DNA of 64,000 nt from Apoda limacodes (Eukaryota > Arthropoda > Insecta > Lepidoptera > Limacodidae), in assembly GCA_946406115.1 (NCBI GenBank), contig OX291545.1, positions 14,832,001 through 14,896,000 of the forward strand, given 5' to 3'. Within the stretch, counting starts at the first letter, position 1. Each line of letters begins with the position of its first letter. The position numbers and the translations under genes were made by a program. Below the pieces are notes generated by a model that was not told the origin of the DNA, did not search any database, and saw only the letters and a program-made list of their open reading frames with translations. This document shows positions 25,869-38,136 of the stretch, one piece after another.

Positions 25869-26725
25869 GCTATTTATGGCTCATAAAAAACACTGAGATA
25901 TTTCTATCGTCGCATTTTTTTTACAAAAACGCGAGTAACAAAGCACTTGATCAGTTTTTTATTATGTTATTCATGTAAACTAAATCAGAATTCAATTATT
26001 ATTCCGATACTAATCTTCTATCTACGTCTCTAAACCTTTATTCCCACAGAGCTACGTGCCGTCTACTGCATTCAGTACGCAATACACATTCCCAATATCA
26101 AAATATCTATAATTAGGTAGAAGCAGATAAATCAGACACGCAATTGCTGTAACAATAGTACTCCTTAGGTACGGTACAAATGCAATTCATTGTATCTCGC
26201 TCGAGGCAGACGATTCGTTGACGCAATACAAAACAATGGGGTTTCGGTTCGCCGACCTCGGGCTGTGTGACATCGCCGCGAAAATATGGGCACAGTGTTC
26301 TTGAGCATATCTGAAATGTTGCTCATCAGGATTCCGAGTGGATGTTACCATTAGATAGGTTTCTATCATAGCAACGTACCTACAGATCGCGCCAAACTTG
26401 AAAAATGACACTCGAGTGAAGTTAGGTGCGTACTACGTAATTAACCATAGTCAACTTCGCTTTTAAGCTTAATATTTATAGTAGCTATTAAAACTTTTCC
26501 TTCGACATGTCAAACAACACTAAACCTTAACACAAAGCAACTAACTTAATACTCAAAAAATTCTACCCACAACCTTTCCTTTTCTTAACTAGCCTCATAC
26601 GTCCCCGCGGTAGGGGCACTTTATCCTTACCGAAGCAACCTTCAATCATTTACAACTAATTTTAGACGCGCATTAAAGATTGGAAAGATCATTGATATTA
26701 TGTACTGGGACAAGATAGGTGTGTA
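25869..26725. other. No gene certain; island at 26160-26440
   Basis: A 74-codon minus-strand ATG frame (26411-26187) lies in balanced-composition DNA. The peptide ('NPDEQHFRYAQEHCAHIFAA'...) is not recognised; it could be an exon or conserved non-coding DNA. Confidence 0.25.
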
Positions 26726-27494
26726 GGGGAGAACAGAATAATGGGAGCCTACTAAGGGAAAGTTTTGATAAAAACCACGTTTGTCAAAATTCTTGTAATT
26801 TTTAATATTCAACTCTTACCTTCATTATTAAAGTATACTTTAATCACAGTTATAATCAACCACAGACATGTATTAAGGTACAATTACAGTTTTACAAAAA
26901 AAGTCAGTCGCTCCAACAAATGCGGCTAATGAGAGCTTAAATGGGCTCGGGTCATAAGGGAAATGGGAGCCATTATAATTACTCTTAAACCAAAAAATTA
27001 ACAAAACGTACTTTAAATGAGATCTTAGTTAAAATAATTATCAATACAATAAAACTATTTGTAACACAAATTAAAAATAAATTTTTTAAACAAAACGAGA
27101 ATTAAATTTGAAATTATAATGGAAAACTAAAGATCCAGACCGAAATGCCTCTTCTTTTGAGAACAGATACCGCATTTTGTAATTAATCCACCGTCCAAAT
27201 AAAAAAATATATAAATATTTACTTCTATTTTAAATCACAATTTAAATAATGGGACTCATTAGTATATGAATCTAGGGATATAATAAGCATAAATACAATA
27301 AAATAAAATATAATTTCATGCTTACCTTGATACTGGCAGTTCACAAATGGCACTAACGGTTCGAGCGCGTCAGGCGAAGTTTGCCGACAGTTGACGGAAG
27401 CAACAGAGTGCTTACGATCGCGCAAATGTGCATGCGCTTCGTTCAATCAACATAGCTCCTATTGCCCGACGGCTCTCATTACCCTGCGTTCCCC
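26726..27494. mobile_element. 769-bp non-autonomous DNA transposon
   Basis: Left GGGGAGAACAGAATAATGGG and right (complement) GGGGAACGCAGGGTAATGAG are terminal inverted repeats flanked by TA on both sides, as for TA-inserting transposons. The 'aatgggagcc/aatgagagc' motif recurs internally (about 26922-26976). No transposase found; short frames near the right end are incidental. Confidence 0.62.
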
Positions 27495-27496
27495 TA

Positions 27497-29047
27497 CTGT
27501 AAATGTGCTCAAAAACAAATTTGCTCTATGTACAAGTTTCAAATATAGATATAAAAATATTTTTCGTAGATTTTTTGAATATGTTAGTTAAACAAAATGT
27601 TATTTATATGATTTAAAGCTTTTTGGAGCATTGATAGTGTAACAATTTACTCGTAATTATTTTATTAATTATGAATAAGTTAATTTGAATTATAGCTATT
27701 AGGTACAGCCGGTGATTATCATTGTTTCATTTATTTGCTCTTGTTGTTTTTTTTTCTGATGTGAATTCGATAAATGTCTTACTTACTGTCCGAGGGGATG
27801 GTTTGGAAAAATCATCAGTTGAAAATCATGTAATTTTGTCGTATTCATACGTCTTAAACTATAACAGAGAAAAAAATAAAACTAATGCAGCCTAAAAGAT
27901 TCATCTAACTGACTATTATAAATAATAGGAATAAACAATGACGTCATACACTTTAGGAGATTACTCTAAAAATTTGTCGAGGTGCGGTCGCCGCTCGCTA
28001 AGAAAAGAGCTAGCAACTAAAGTACTTGTCTATTTACGACAAAGTAAACTGTATTTTATATAAAGAGAGAGTGTTCTAATATTTTAACACAAATAAATTT
28101 GTAGTGACGTTTGTAAAATATAATTCCGAAACCGGTAACAAATCTTTATTACCGGTATCGGCATTAAAGCAAAATAAAAAAAGCATAAACCCATCAGCCA
28201 TCGACTAAAAGCACTTTTAGGTGTAAAGAGGGATCAATGCTACCGTATGAAGAAAAAAGGAGTCTAAGAAAATCAATGCGGCTCAAAACAGTTTGGTTTA
28301 TTTAGTTATATTTATATTAGAATCTAATTTAATTGCTTTCTAAAAATTCAAATTACTTGATGAATTCCATAAAAAAATAAAATATTTATAAAGTAGTCAA
28401 TAATAACGATAATTACCAGATCCGACACAAATAAATACTTGTGTATCTTTAAATAAGGATACTTGTTAGCACGCAATTAAAACAACTTAATTACTGGAGA
28501 ACTGCGGGCCGAGGATATTTAACTTTATGTGCTCGTTTAAACAAGATTCTTGATACTAGGATCCGTTTGCGAAATATTAAGCTTTAAAGTGCTAACTTAA
28601 GTGTAGGTAACCCCGGCCAGATAAATCGTTGCCTTTATTTAGATTAAATTTTAATCATCGTTTAACACATAAACTGCGTTACGGCTAGTATTTTTGGTCA
28701 TATTGGATTCTTGCAGTGTGCGGCTATTGTTTTTCTTGTTTTGTGCCCGGTGCTGAGACAGACGTCTATCCCACTAACTACGACAAAAATTCTACGTAGA
28801 GCAAGCTATAGCTGTAGCTAAACCCAAAATGACTGCAAGCGATGCTGCTTTTAGTTGCTTATGCATAATTTCTTTTTTTACATGTATACCCCATCCCTAT
28901 CATTATAGCCTTCTATGCGGCACGAAAAGTTATTTACCGTAAAGAAGCGGATTTGAATAATGCTCATAACTTTTTGAATTTCACAAAGAATCCCGTGCTA
29001 CGATAACTCTATACACGCGAGGGTGTAAGCTATTGGTTATTTCAATC
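27497..29047. other. No gene seen
   Basis: AT-rich, with a small GC-richer word cluster at about 27975-28015. Confidence 0.4.
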
Positions 29048-29345
29048 GTTTTTACCCAACTGCGTCAAAAGGAGGGCTATGTTTTTCGAGTGTATGTAGG
29101 TACATGTATATATGTTTATTTCTTTAGCACGCTCTGTAGCCTAAACGGCTTGATGGATTTTAGTTTGAGAAGCGTCATAAGATTTCTCTCAAATATACAT
29201 AAAATTATTTAAAAATCAAAATGGCGTATTATATGCGCTTTAACGTGCGGGCTAAAAAGTTTTGTTTCAAGACCCTCGAGTTGGGTATCAAAATAAAGGG
29301 CGAGTACGTAAATAAATAATACTTAAAATAAAATAGTCAAGTGCA
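29048..29345 (+). repeat. Repeat family G, copy 1
   Basis: 'tttttacccaactgcgtcaa', 'aggagggctatgtttttcga' and 'aaacggcttgatggatttta' match copy 2 at 29957-30165. Confidence 0.58.
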
Positions 29346-29639
29346 AGTGAAGAAAAAGGAACTTTGACTGGATACGGGAAAATAGCAGCCGTAACGTATA
29401 TGGGCACTTGTACAGCGCCATAACTATATTCTCTTCTGGACCTAACGCAGTGAATGTGTTAAACTAATACCTATTTTCGTAGTTACTTTGTTTAACATAC
29501 GGGTCCTCACCACAATCCGTTTTCTCTGTTGCCTTTAATCCCCGTGATCCCTTTTCTCCGTAGCTCTGACGGCACCAAATCTTTAAATTATGAGTTCAGT
29601 ATGTTTTATTGACACTAATCTACGTTTTGACAGCATTCT

Positions 29640-29930
29640 GCAACATTACTCTAGCTCAAACTATCTCGGGGTCTCGACGCGTCGCCTGCAGCGAGCAGAT
29701 AATGTGGTCCCGGGGCATCAATGACTGTAATACAGCCTCTTTACCGTTCCGTGCAGCGACGTCTTATTTAGAACCGAACGCGGCACAAAAGCTACTCAAA
29801 TTGAACCCTTTCAACGCAATTACGCGGCGAGCAACAGCGCGTTTAGCAGCCGACAATCAAATCAAGTACGGTGATGTAGTAACAACACCTGAGGTCTACA
29901 TTAGCATAGTATGCAGGCGTCGAAACAAAC
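29640..29930 (+). other. Open, less AT-rich stretch, possibly an exon or regulatory island
   Basis: A plus-strand frame without stops runs from an acceptor-like 'ttttgacag' at about 29633 to about 29900; beyond that it enters repeat family G. No ATG lies at its start (upstream TGA at 29610). The peptide ('SRRVACSEQIMWSRGINDCN'...) is not recognised. Confidence 0.2.
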
Positions 29931-29956
29931 CACTGTCGGAAACTATCGTTGTTTCT

Positions 29957-30165
29957 TTTTACCCGACTGCCGGAAGGAAGAAGTGTTATGTTTTTTTTTG
30001 CGATGTATGTCCATTTCTTTGGCACACCCAACAGTCTGAACGGCTTGACGGATTTTGACATGCGACGTGTCATTTGATTCGTCGTGATTGTGAGAGTGAC
30101 ACTGGGTATATTAAAATTTCTAAAAAATCTGCAAGGCGGATTTTATGCGTGTTATTTTTTTTTAC
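29957..30165 (+). repeat. Repeat family G, copy 2
   Basis: 'tttttacccgactgccggaa' and 'gaacggcttgacggattttg', then 'attcgtcgtgattgtgagag'. About 900 bp after copy 1, same orientation. Confidence 0.58.
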
Positions 30166-30599
30166 TTTATATAAGGCTTGCTTTACTGACTTGCTTTACT
30201 GCTGTCATAGGTATGTGTGACAGTAAGTGTATAAGTGCAAAAAATATGAATGAGAAAAAACGTTTGTCATGTTCTAGGTACCCAATTTATTTAATATTGA
30301 TTTCAAAGATTTGACGTTTGATACCCTGTTTCATCTTACTTCTCTTATTTTGAAGCTTAACATCAAGAAAAATATGATTTCGGCTCAAAAGATGAAATCC
30401 ACAATCAGATAAAAACAGAGAGTAAATCTCTCTGAATATGCAATTTCGAAACGGGTCTGAATATTTTAACTTATCAGGAAATAAAAAAAACAATTTTTTT
30501 TTTTTAAAGACGAAAGAGAATTTAGAAAAAGCTTTTTGAGATCTGGAAACAATATGCAATCGAAGTTAAAAAATACTTTAATGATAAAATAATTTATTA
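30166..30599. other. No gene seen
   Basis: Very AT-rich, with several short frames that are lysine- and phenylalanine-rich composition artefacts. Confidence 0.4.
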
Positions 30600-30934
30600 T
30601 CCTACTAATATTATAAATGTGAAAGTTTATAAGTATGCATGGATGTTTGTTACTCAATAACGCCTCAGCCACTGGACGGATCGGGATGAAACTTGGCACG
30701 CCTATAGATTATGTCCTGGAATAGCGCATATTTTTTATCCCGAAAAATTCAAAAGTTCCCGCGGGTATAACTATAACCGAGCTTAAACGAACTATAGCTA
30801 TAGCTACAGCTTGCTATAGCAAACTTCATTAGTGTTATTAAGGAGTAAATCACAGTTTTAATGCTGTGATTAAATAAAGGAGTCCCACGCCGATAACCGA
30901 ATTTAGGGCGGGCTGAGCCGCTGGCAAAGTCTAG
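30600..30934 (+). mobile_element. Non-autonomous Helitron, both ends intact, with a small internal insertion
   Basis: A|TCCTACTAATATTATAAATG at the start and 'gctgagccgctggcaaagtCTAG|T' at the end. Relative to other copies there is about 33 bp extra at 30840-30877, flanked by the direct repeat AAGGAG and containing the perfect hairpin AATCACAG/CTGTGATT. Confidence 0.82.
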
Positions 30935-31862
30935 TATAGAATAATAATAGACATTTTAAATTTGTGAGATGCGCCCTTTTCAAAATTTATATTAAATTCA
31001 CATAGTTTAAGGAAAAAGCATATAAATTTGGTGACATTTTTATTTTAGGTATCTAAAATTAAAGATAATTAACTTTAATCTTTATATACTTTAATCCTTC
31101 CTTATCACAAAAACAAAAGAGACAGAAGTTTGAAGATGGAAGTTAACGGTCTTATATTACAATAAATTCGAAAACGGAACATCTCTTAGATTTGTTCGTT
31201 CCAGCCATGACGTCGACAGAACAACAAATACTATAGATGTTCCCTTTTCGAAATTGCATATTCAACGTTATTCTACCAGTACCTATAACTAGATAGGTAC
31301 TTTATTCCAGCCTAAATCAAAGTTTTCTTGATTTTAAGTTTTCAAAATAAGAGAAATAAGAAAGAATATGGTAGTTAAAGGATAGACAAAAAGGATTTAA
31401 AAATAGCTTGTCACCGTGTTAAGCTATTCGTACAAAGACAAAATATTCGAAAATCAATTAAGTAAACTTTATTTTTGTTTAGTCTCAATAGTGCAATTAC
31501 TCACATACCTACTTAAAACTTGCGTATAAGTATAAAAAAGGTAGTAAGTACTGTAACTCAAGTTTTTTTCCATTAACTGGAATTGCATACAAATACTGAT
31601 ATGCTTTGACTTGACAAAATAGAAAACCGACAAAACTATAGAATACACATAAAAAGGCGAGCGTCACTGGGCTTTATTGATTAATCTTAAAACGAGCTCT
31701 ATTAGTTATACATAAAAGAACATCCATTTAACTAAAAAAAATCGTATCAAATCACTAGACTATTCCGCTGACACCTATAACACGAACGCCGCAGCCACGC
31801 CGTGCGCCACCAACGTTTGGGTATATTTCACAATAGTATTGTTCGAGTTCACAATGGCATAC
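30935..31862. other. No gene seen
   Basis: AT-rich flank of the GC-rich block. Confidence 0.4.
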
Positions 31863-32051
31863 CTCTTGCGGACCTGTCGAGGGAAGTAGGGCGAGAAGCG
31901 TCTCGTAGTCCGTCGGCGCCGGTGGTGAAACCCCGGGGGGCGGCGCCGTGCACGCCGCCCCGCCCAGCCCTTTCACTGGCCGCCCGCGGCGCCCCGCCCT
32001 ACCTTCCACATTTATTACGTAACCCTCTTCCCCAGAACTAATATAATGCAA
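31863..32051 (-). CDS. Candidate isolated exon in a GC-rich block (uncertain)
   Basis: About 130 bp of very GC-rich, CpG-rich sequence in an AT-rich surround. The minus strand is open from an ATG at 32051; the Pro/Gly/Ala-rich peptide includes 'PPPGVSPPAPTDYETLLALL' and then 'PSTGPQE', where a plausible donor (GAG|gtatgc) follows at 31862. The plus strand is also open across the block, so openness alone proves little. I do not recognise the peptide. It could instead be a CpG-rich promoter. Confidence 0.27.
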
Positions 32052-34099
32052 CGTGCCTTAGGTTGCATTATAGGCCTTCACGATTTTTAACACTGTCAAC
32101 TAATGCTTTGTTTTAAAATGCTGTTACAACTCATCATAGTTCTAGTTAGATTTAACAGCTATGCAATAGTGAGAATAATTATGATTTTCACAGCTGAATT
32201 TGAGTACACTTAAACCGATTTCAAAAAAGGAATAGGTTCTTTTTGTACTGTAACATAGGTACCTATTTTTATAAATAGTACATTTATATATGCAGATTAT
32301 GGTTTTTGACGAAGTTCTCATATGATTAAAAAAAATCTTTTAACAAAAATTAAACCGAAAAGAAAAAAGGAACTAAATTTTCGTGTCTTGCTTTATCAAT
32401 AAAACATTTTAAATTTTTGTTAAAGAGGTATGGCTATCGACTTTTTGTGCTTATAATAGGTTTAGACTGCTCTGTAAAAATGTTACGTATAAATAAATAT
32501 TACGATATTTAGAATAATCTTATAACTAGGCCTAAAGTTGATACTTCATAATTTAAGATTAATAAGCCCAAAAACAAGGTAGCTGCTATATATACCGTTG
32601 AGGAGTTCCCTGACTGTCCAGTCTCCATCATCAGATCAAGTCCAGGTCATATCTAAAAATGTAAATTACCTCAAAAATACCCTAAAAATACACATGCATT
32701 ACGATGTCGCAAAACTAGGGATACACTCAGAAACAACCTATAAAATATAAAAGACTCAAAGCCAAGATAAGATCGATTTTATAATGCAGACCCTTGCATT
32801 CTAAAAACGACTTCTTTCCTAAATAATCGGTAACAAAAAGATACTTACAACAAATGGATTAATACATACAAAAGATGAGTGAAATTTTTGAATACATATA
32901 TTCACCATACCTACAAATACAAGTAGTAAGTACATACATTTTTATCTATCCATATTTTGGTCAAACTTTTTTAGTATTAATATTAAATGAACCTATTGAC
33001 AAATACTTACACAATAATATCGCTTTATAAAATTGTGCATTGCATAGTTCAGCCTTTAAAAGATGAAATAGTATACTAGTTACTTTAACATCGTTATTTA
33101 GTGCGCAGGTGCACCAGTTGCCAGCCATTATGCATAATCGGGAGTAATAACTGCATTAAGTATCCACATTACGTTTGTCCCTCGATGCGCAAACTCTAAC
33201 AACGGATGAAAGGTTAAAAAGCTTAAATAAGCGTGCATTAGGAAAGAGGTGCCCCACGGGTCGCGGTTAGAATGCAAACTACCGCCCATACATTAAATCA
33301 GCTCCATTGGAATCGCAAAGTCGTGATTTGTCAAAGCATAATCTCAAGAACTGCAATATTCACACATCATAATAATTATCTCGAATAAAATGGCACCCAA
33401 ATCTTAAGCGGCATCTTGCTGTACTATAATAATATTTCCAGCTGTTCGTGTATCATGCGATGCGTTGTTGTCGATCGATTGTCGATAGCGCCGTCACATG
33501 TTGACAATCCTATAAAACAGCGGCGTTCGGAAATAAACAACATTTGCGTATTGTAGGTGCTGTAAAGGCAGGCATGTTCCTGACACCCCTATCGATATCG
33601 CTAAATTATTTCCACACGGCACCGACGATGTACCCGTTACGACAACAAGCTCCGATAACCTTTGATTTATTACTTGGAATATTTAATGACAACACACAAT
33701 TGAAATTTATTTATAAGGCGCACCGTTTAGTATGTTATAGGTACATAAAGTTGCAGTTAGGATCACGTTTTCCATAATATCGGTTTGCAATGGTCTAGGT
33801 TCTAGATCTCTTTTGTATTCCAAGCAATGCACTTTATTAGGAAATTGTTTTTATAGCATGCGACTTCGAGCTTGTAATCTATTTAAATTTCGTCTATTTA
33901 ATGCAGCAGAAAGGCAAATATTGTAAACTATTAATAAATTGCTAGAATTTAAACACTAATAAAAAAAACCACAAAGGATATAAAAAGTAGCTTAGAGCTT
34001 ATATAAAGGAGGTGAACCTCGGTGGGTTTAAATTTAAATAAAATTATTGACTAATAATCTTGAAAACGACCATGATGATTGCAATACCTTAACTTTCTC
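32052..34099. other. No gene seen; island at 33090-33620
   Basis: 33090-33620 is GC-richer with paired 'gatcgattgtcgatagcg' words near 33473. A 77-codon plus-strand frame at 33544 is unrecognised. Confidence 0.3.
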
Positions 34100-34330
34100 A
34101 CTAATTATATTGAAAACTGGACCAAGGAACCACGTTGTCCCATATAAACCTTGCCCCCTTTTTCACCCCCTTAGGTGTAGAATTTTGAAAAATCCATTCT
34201 TATCGGATGCCTACGTCATACATAGAACACACCCTTCAAGTTTCAGGTCTCTACGATCAGCGGTTTAGGCTGTGCGTTAATCTGTCAGTCATTCAAGACA
34301 AAGCATTTTATATGTATAGAAGATAGATAT
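34100..34330 (-). repeat. Repeat family E, reverse copy
   Basis: 'tcttatcggatgcctacgtc', 'gatcagcggtttaggctgtg' and 'tcattcaagacaaagcattt' are the complement of 17640-17760. Confidence 0.65.
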
Positions 34331-36198
34331 ACAATCTTACAAAAACTTTTTAGCCCGTTAGTGACCATGCGACAACACCTACTGTTAATAGGCTTCATTT
34401 GTGATCTTCCAATTACAAACAATTATAAATCTGATAATTAATAACCCTAGTTCAAACATGACACCTTAAAACATTCATTATCAATCAATAGAGGAGTAAA
34501 AATAAATCATTGATGCTAAAATAATACTGATTTGATAAAGTATCGTCCTTTTTAAAATCCGTCACAGCACTTTTACTGAATTAGGAATTAGAAAAGTCAC
34601 GAAATCACATGCTTTTTGCTTCTGATGATTCCACACAGCATCAGACGAGTTTTGTGGTGTCTGGGCGTTTGCGTCCCTTAACCTGATTGCGCCACTGAAC
34701 ATTTTGTCACTGAACACTTTGTTGACACTCATAATAGTTACCTACACATTACAGACCATTAAAAAAGTTTTTTAAAAAAATTTGTAATAAATTAGTTATT
34801 GCTAATAAAATGTCATTTAACTACATTATTTTATAAGTTTTTTTTTGAGCAATTAATGGCAAAATTCGTAACGTACGATACACCCACATATTATAAACAT
34901 TTATACTCAGTGCAGTTATTTCTACATGCATCACACTTCCAAGTAGCCCACAGTTAAGTCTGTGATTCCATTACATGCAAATTAAAAAGCAATAAAACGC
35001 ATAAACTAATACACGCCAAATATTCCAACAACAATATTATTACTTCGATAAATAATAATGAACATTTGATACCGACATGAAATAACTAATTTAACATCGA
35101 GTCCCATAAAACCACTACACCAGTCATTGGAAGCGTGAGACCCAACTACCCTCGGAAACCGTACGATCGAAAATTACAACAAGCACGAACACGACGTGGC
35201 AATATCGCACCAACCTCGGGACGATATGACCGAGAGCCGACGTCGGTACTATTTATTGGCCGAACGGGCCTAACGCTTCTTCAATTATTAACCATTTAAT
35301 TATAGTCAGCATACGAGAGATAAATTGCTAACAATTATTTCTAACTCCTAACGACTCAGTGAATTGCCCAATGGCCGATATTTCGCGTCCGTAGCTCCTT
35401 CCAGCTAATATAATTGAATTTTCCCGAGAACAATTGCTTCGATTACGGCGCGCCCGACTCGGATCGACGCCTAATGAATCTCCCTGCTGTCTAGTTATTT
35501 ACTGAGATAAACCCTGTGGTTACTGGCTACATGCGCATGATTGCACGAGCCACTAATAAATTAGGTTTATCGGGTCATACGATAGGAGTTACTGCTTCTT
35601 TATGCAATAACGCCTTGTACTTCGTAGGTGCTTGGGTAATGGCATATGGACAAAATGCATGTTTCAATTTTAAATGTTGTATTCATAGCTAATGTACGAA
35701 ACTAAAGTAGATTATGATACGAGTGAGCAGAGGTCACGAGAGTCATACGACTGTTTTAAACACACTTGAAGGACAGTAATTACTTATCTTAAAAAAGTTG
35801 ATATTTAATAGAATCTAGTAAATAAAAAATTAAATCAGTTCATAAGCATAATTTCTTCTAGCTAAAAATTAAAAAATCTGTAAAGTAAAAGGCGCTACTT
35901 GTGCGGTAACTCATTATACCAGAAGTGCGCATTAAGATGCTGGAGTAAAAGCTGCTTTGTGAGCAGTTCCTTTGAAAATTATTATAACATGTTTATCCTT
36001 TTTTTATATAACCTCTGAGGCTACAAAAGTGAAGGGTTTCTTTAACAAATTCTTTATTCCCATTTTTTAATACAAAAACTCTCACCAATGATTAAAATTT
36101 CATAGGTTAACTGTTTTGACAGAAAAGTACATTATAGTTAGTTATAGTACGGACATAAGTGTAGCTAGAAGTCACTCTGAGTTCATAATCTTAATTTT
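34331..36198. other. No gene seen; large candidate regulatory island at 35090-35640
   Basis: About 550 bp of balanced composition with many TAATTA/ATTA words ('caattattaaccatttaatt', 'gctaatataattgaattttc') and no long frame. Typical of conserved non-coding DNA, but conservation cannot be tested here. Confidence 0.3.
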
Positions 36199-36349
36199 TT
36201 GGGGTTCTTCAAGAAAGAAGTCATTAGATTTCTGAACGGTCGGCGCGAGTGATACCTCTGGTGTTGAAAGCGTCCATAGGCTACGGTGACCGCTTACCAT
36301 CAAGCGGACCGTAAGTTTGTTTGCCACCTTAGTAGTATATAAAAAAAAA
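36199..36349 (+). repeat. Family A, forward 3' portion
   Basis: 'ggggttcttcaagaaagaag' to 'cttaccatcaagcggaccgt' and 'ttgccaccttagtagtatat', ending in A9. Confidence 0.72.
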
Positions 36350-36826
36350 TATCTGCTATATTTCCAATAACAACGAGGGTGAATGAAACATAAGAAAATT
36401 TGAATAAGAGTAGGTGATGCAATTTTGCCTTACCTTGTTTTTTATTACGTCATGCTTTAAAGAAAACTCACAGACACTCTTTATTTTTAAATACGTAATC
36501 ATTTCTTTAGCTTTAAAAATATGATACCTATCATCTAGACACTAGGCGAAAAAAATATGATCAAGGACTCATTTGTTTCTGGACGATGACGCTACGTCTA
36601 GTAGAGCGTTTGTGAAATCAAATAACCGACAAACAATTGCAATTTCTCATAAAATATTAAAAAACCTTTTAAAAATACAGCTTACGGAAAATCATGTCTT
36701 ATAATTATTAAAAATTTATTAATAATTAAAATAAATATCTCGGCACGGCTGGCACTAAGCCGACGCGTGACGTTCCTATTAAACAAGCCCGTAAATATTA
36801 AGAGTTTTTCTACTATTTAATAATTT

Positions 36827-36918
36827 ATCACCTAGATATTATTCCTTGCAGTGTTAAAGATAATAGTATGTTTAACACTTAGAATCACCTGGATATTATT
36901 CCTTGAAGTGTTCAAAAT
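36827..36918 (+). repeat. 57-bp tandem duplication with hairpin
   Basis: 'atcacctagatattattcct' at 36827 recurs as 'atcacctggatattattcct' at 36884. Between them GTGTTAAA (36851) and TTTAACAC (36871) form a perfect 8-bp stem. Confidence 0.65.
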
Positions 36919-36944
36919 TAATTATTTTCTGGTATTTCGTATAT

Positions 36945-37265
36945 TTATCGAGCTGATCGAATGTATGTATGAGTGTCTAACTAAAATCTTGCTTGCCAGA
37001 TTTGGTCCACTTCTCGGTATCCAATTAAGCTGAAATTTGGTAAACTTAGGTATATAACTTCGGCGACAAAGCAATAATACGGTACCCTGAAGCCGATCTG
37101 ATGATGGAGCTGGAAGGTGGCCATAGGAACTTTTGAATTAAACAAGATCGCAAGCCCTGTCGTGTTTTGGCTCGTTTGATTTGTCGTGACGAATAGTTTG
37201 GTCTTAGATGATTTCGAGGGTCTGATGATGATGCCGGAAGGTGGCTACAGGAACTTTGTAATCAT
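36945..37265 (+). repeat. Dispersed repeat with 'gatgatg...ggaaggtggc' motif
   Basis: 'tctgatgatggagctggaag' at about 37096 recurs as 'tctgatgatgatgccggaag' at about 37221, each followed by 'gtggc...aggaactttt/g'. A common lepidopteran repeat type. Confidence 0.45.
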
Positions 37266-37732
37266 ACAAAAAAGTAATGCATAAATAAGCGTTAAAATTA
37301 ATATATCGTCAAAAAGCACTAAATAGTTAAAAATTAACTTATTTTGATTAAAACAAGTCATTTTCTAATAAAATAAGACTAATTCAGGGACTCTAATGAG
37401 TTTGACAGAAAAGAATGAAATTCAATAAAGGTTAAAGGATCAATTGTATAAAATGGTTTGTTTCTAATAGAAATACTATTAATAATTATTTTTAACAGTT
37501 TAGTTCTTTTTTAACAATATTAAATCTTGCTCTAAAAAAATTACGTGTCTTTTTTATACAACAAATAAACTTGATAGGATAATAGATAGGAGATATTATG
37601 ATTGTTGAAATTCTTATATTATATTTTTGTTATTATTTTTCATATTTTCATAAATTTTCATAATTTTTTTTTCGTTTTTTAAGATGTGGACTGTGTCATA
37701 ATCGAACAGCCACATTACTGAGATAAATATTG
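37266..37732. other. No gene seen
   Basis: Very AT-rich. Confidence 0.4.
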
Positions 37733-38136
37733 TATATACTTATATTATAAATGTAAAAGTTTGGAAGGATGTTTTTTACTCAATCACGCCAGCACGGCTA
37801 AACGGATCTGAGTGATTTTTGGCACAGAAATAGATCATAGTCCCGAATAGCACATATGTTTCTTTTTATTTCAGAAAATTTTAAAGTTCCCGCAGTAATT
37901 ACTATAAAGTTTGTTACTAACTTCCGCAGCAACATATAAATAGATAATTGAAGACACGAAGAAGGACATAAGATATTTATCCCAGAAAATTTCCGTGTCA
38001 GCCACTTTAGTCAGAATCCACTTGATTGAACAATAGCCTGCTATAACAGACTTCTTTAGAATTATCAAACATTTACCGTAAGAATTCCACGCCGATAACA
38101 AAATTTAGGGCGGATGGAGCCCCTGGCAATAGCTAG
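37733..38136 (+). mobile_element. Non-autonomous Helitron (diverged)
   Basis: The family body 'tatattataaatgtaaaagt', 'acggctaaacggatc', 'ttccacgccgataac' and 'agggcggatggagc', ending CTAG|T at 38133-38137. The 5' TC is altered. Confidence 0.68.

Noticed and set aside
30287..30699. 90- and 77-codon minus-strand frames rich in Phe and Lys
   Set aside because: Products of AT-rich sequence and, on the right side, of a Helitron start.
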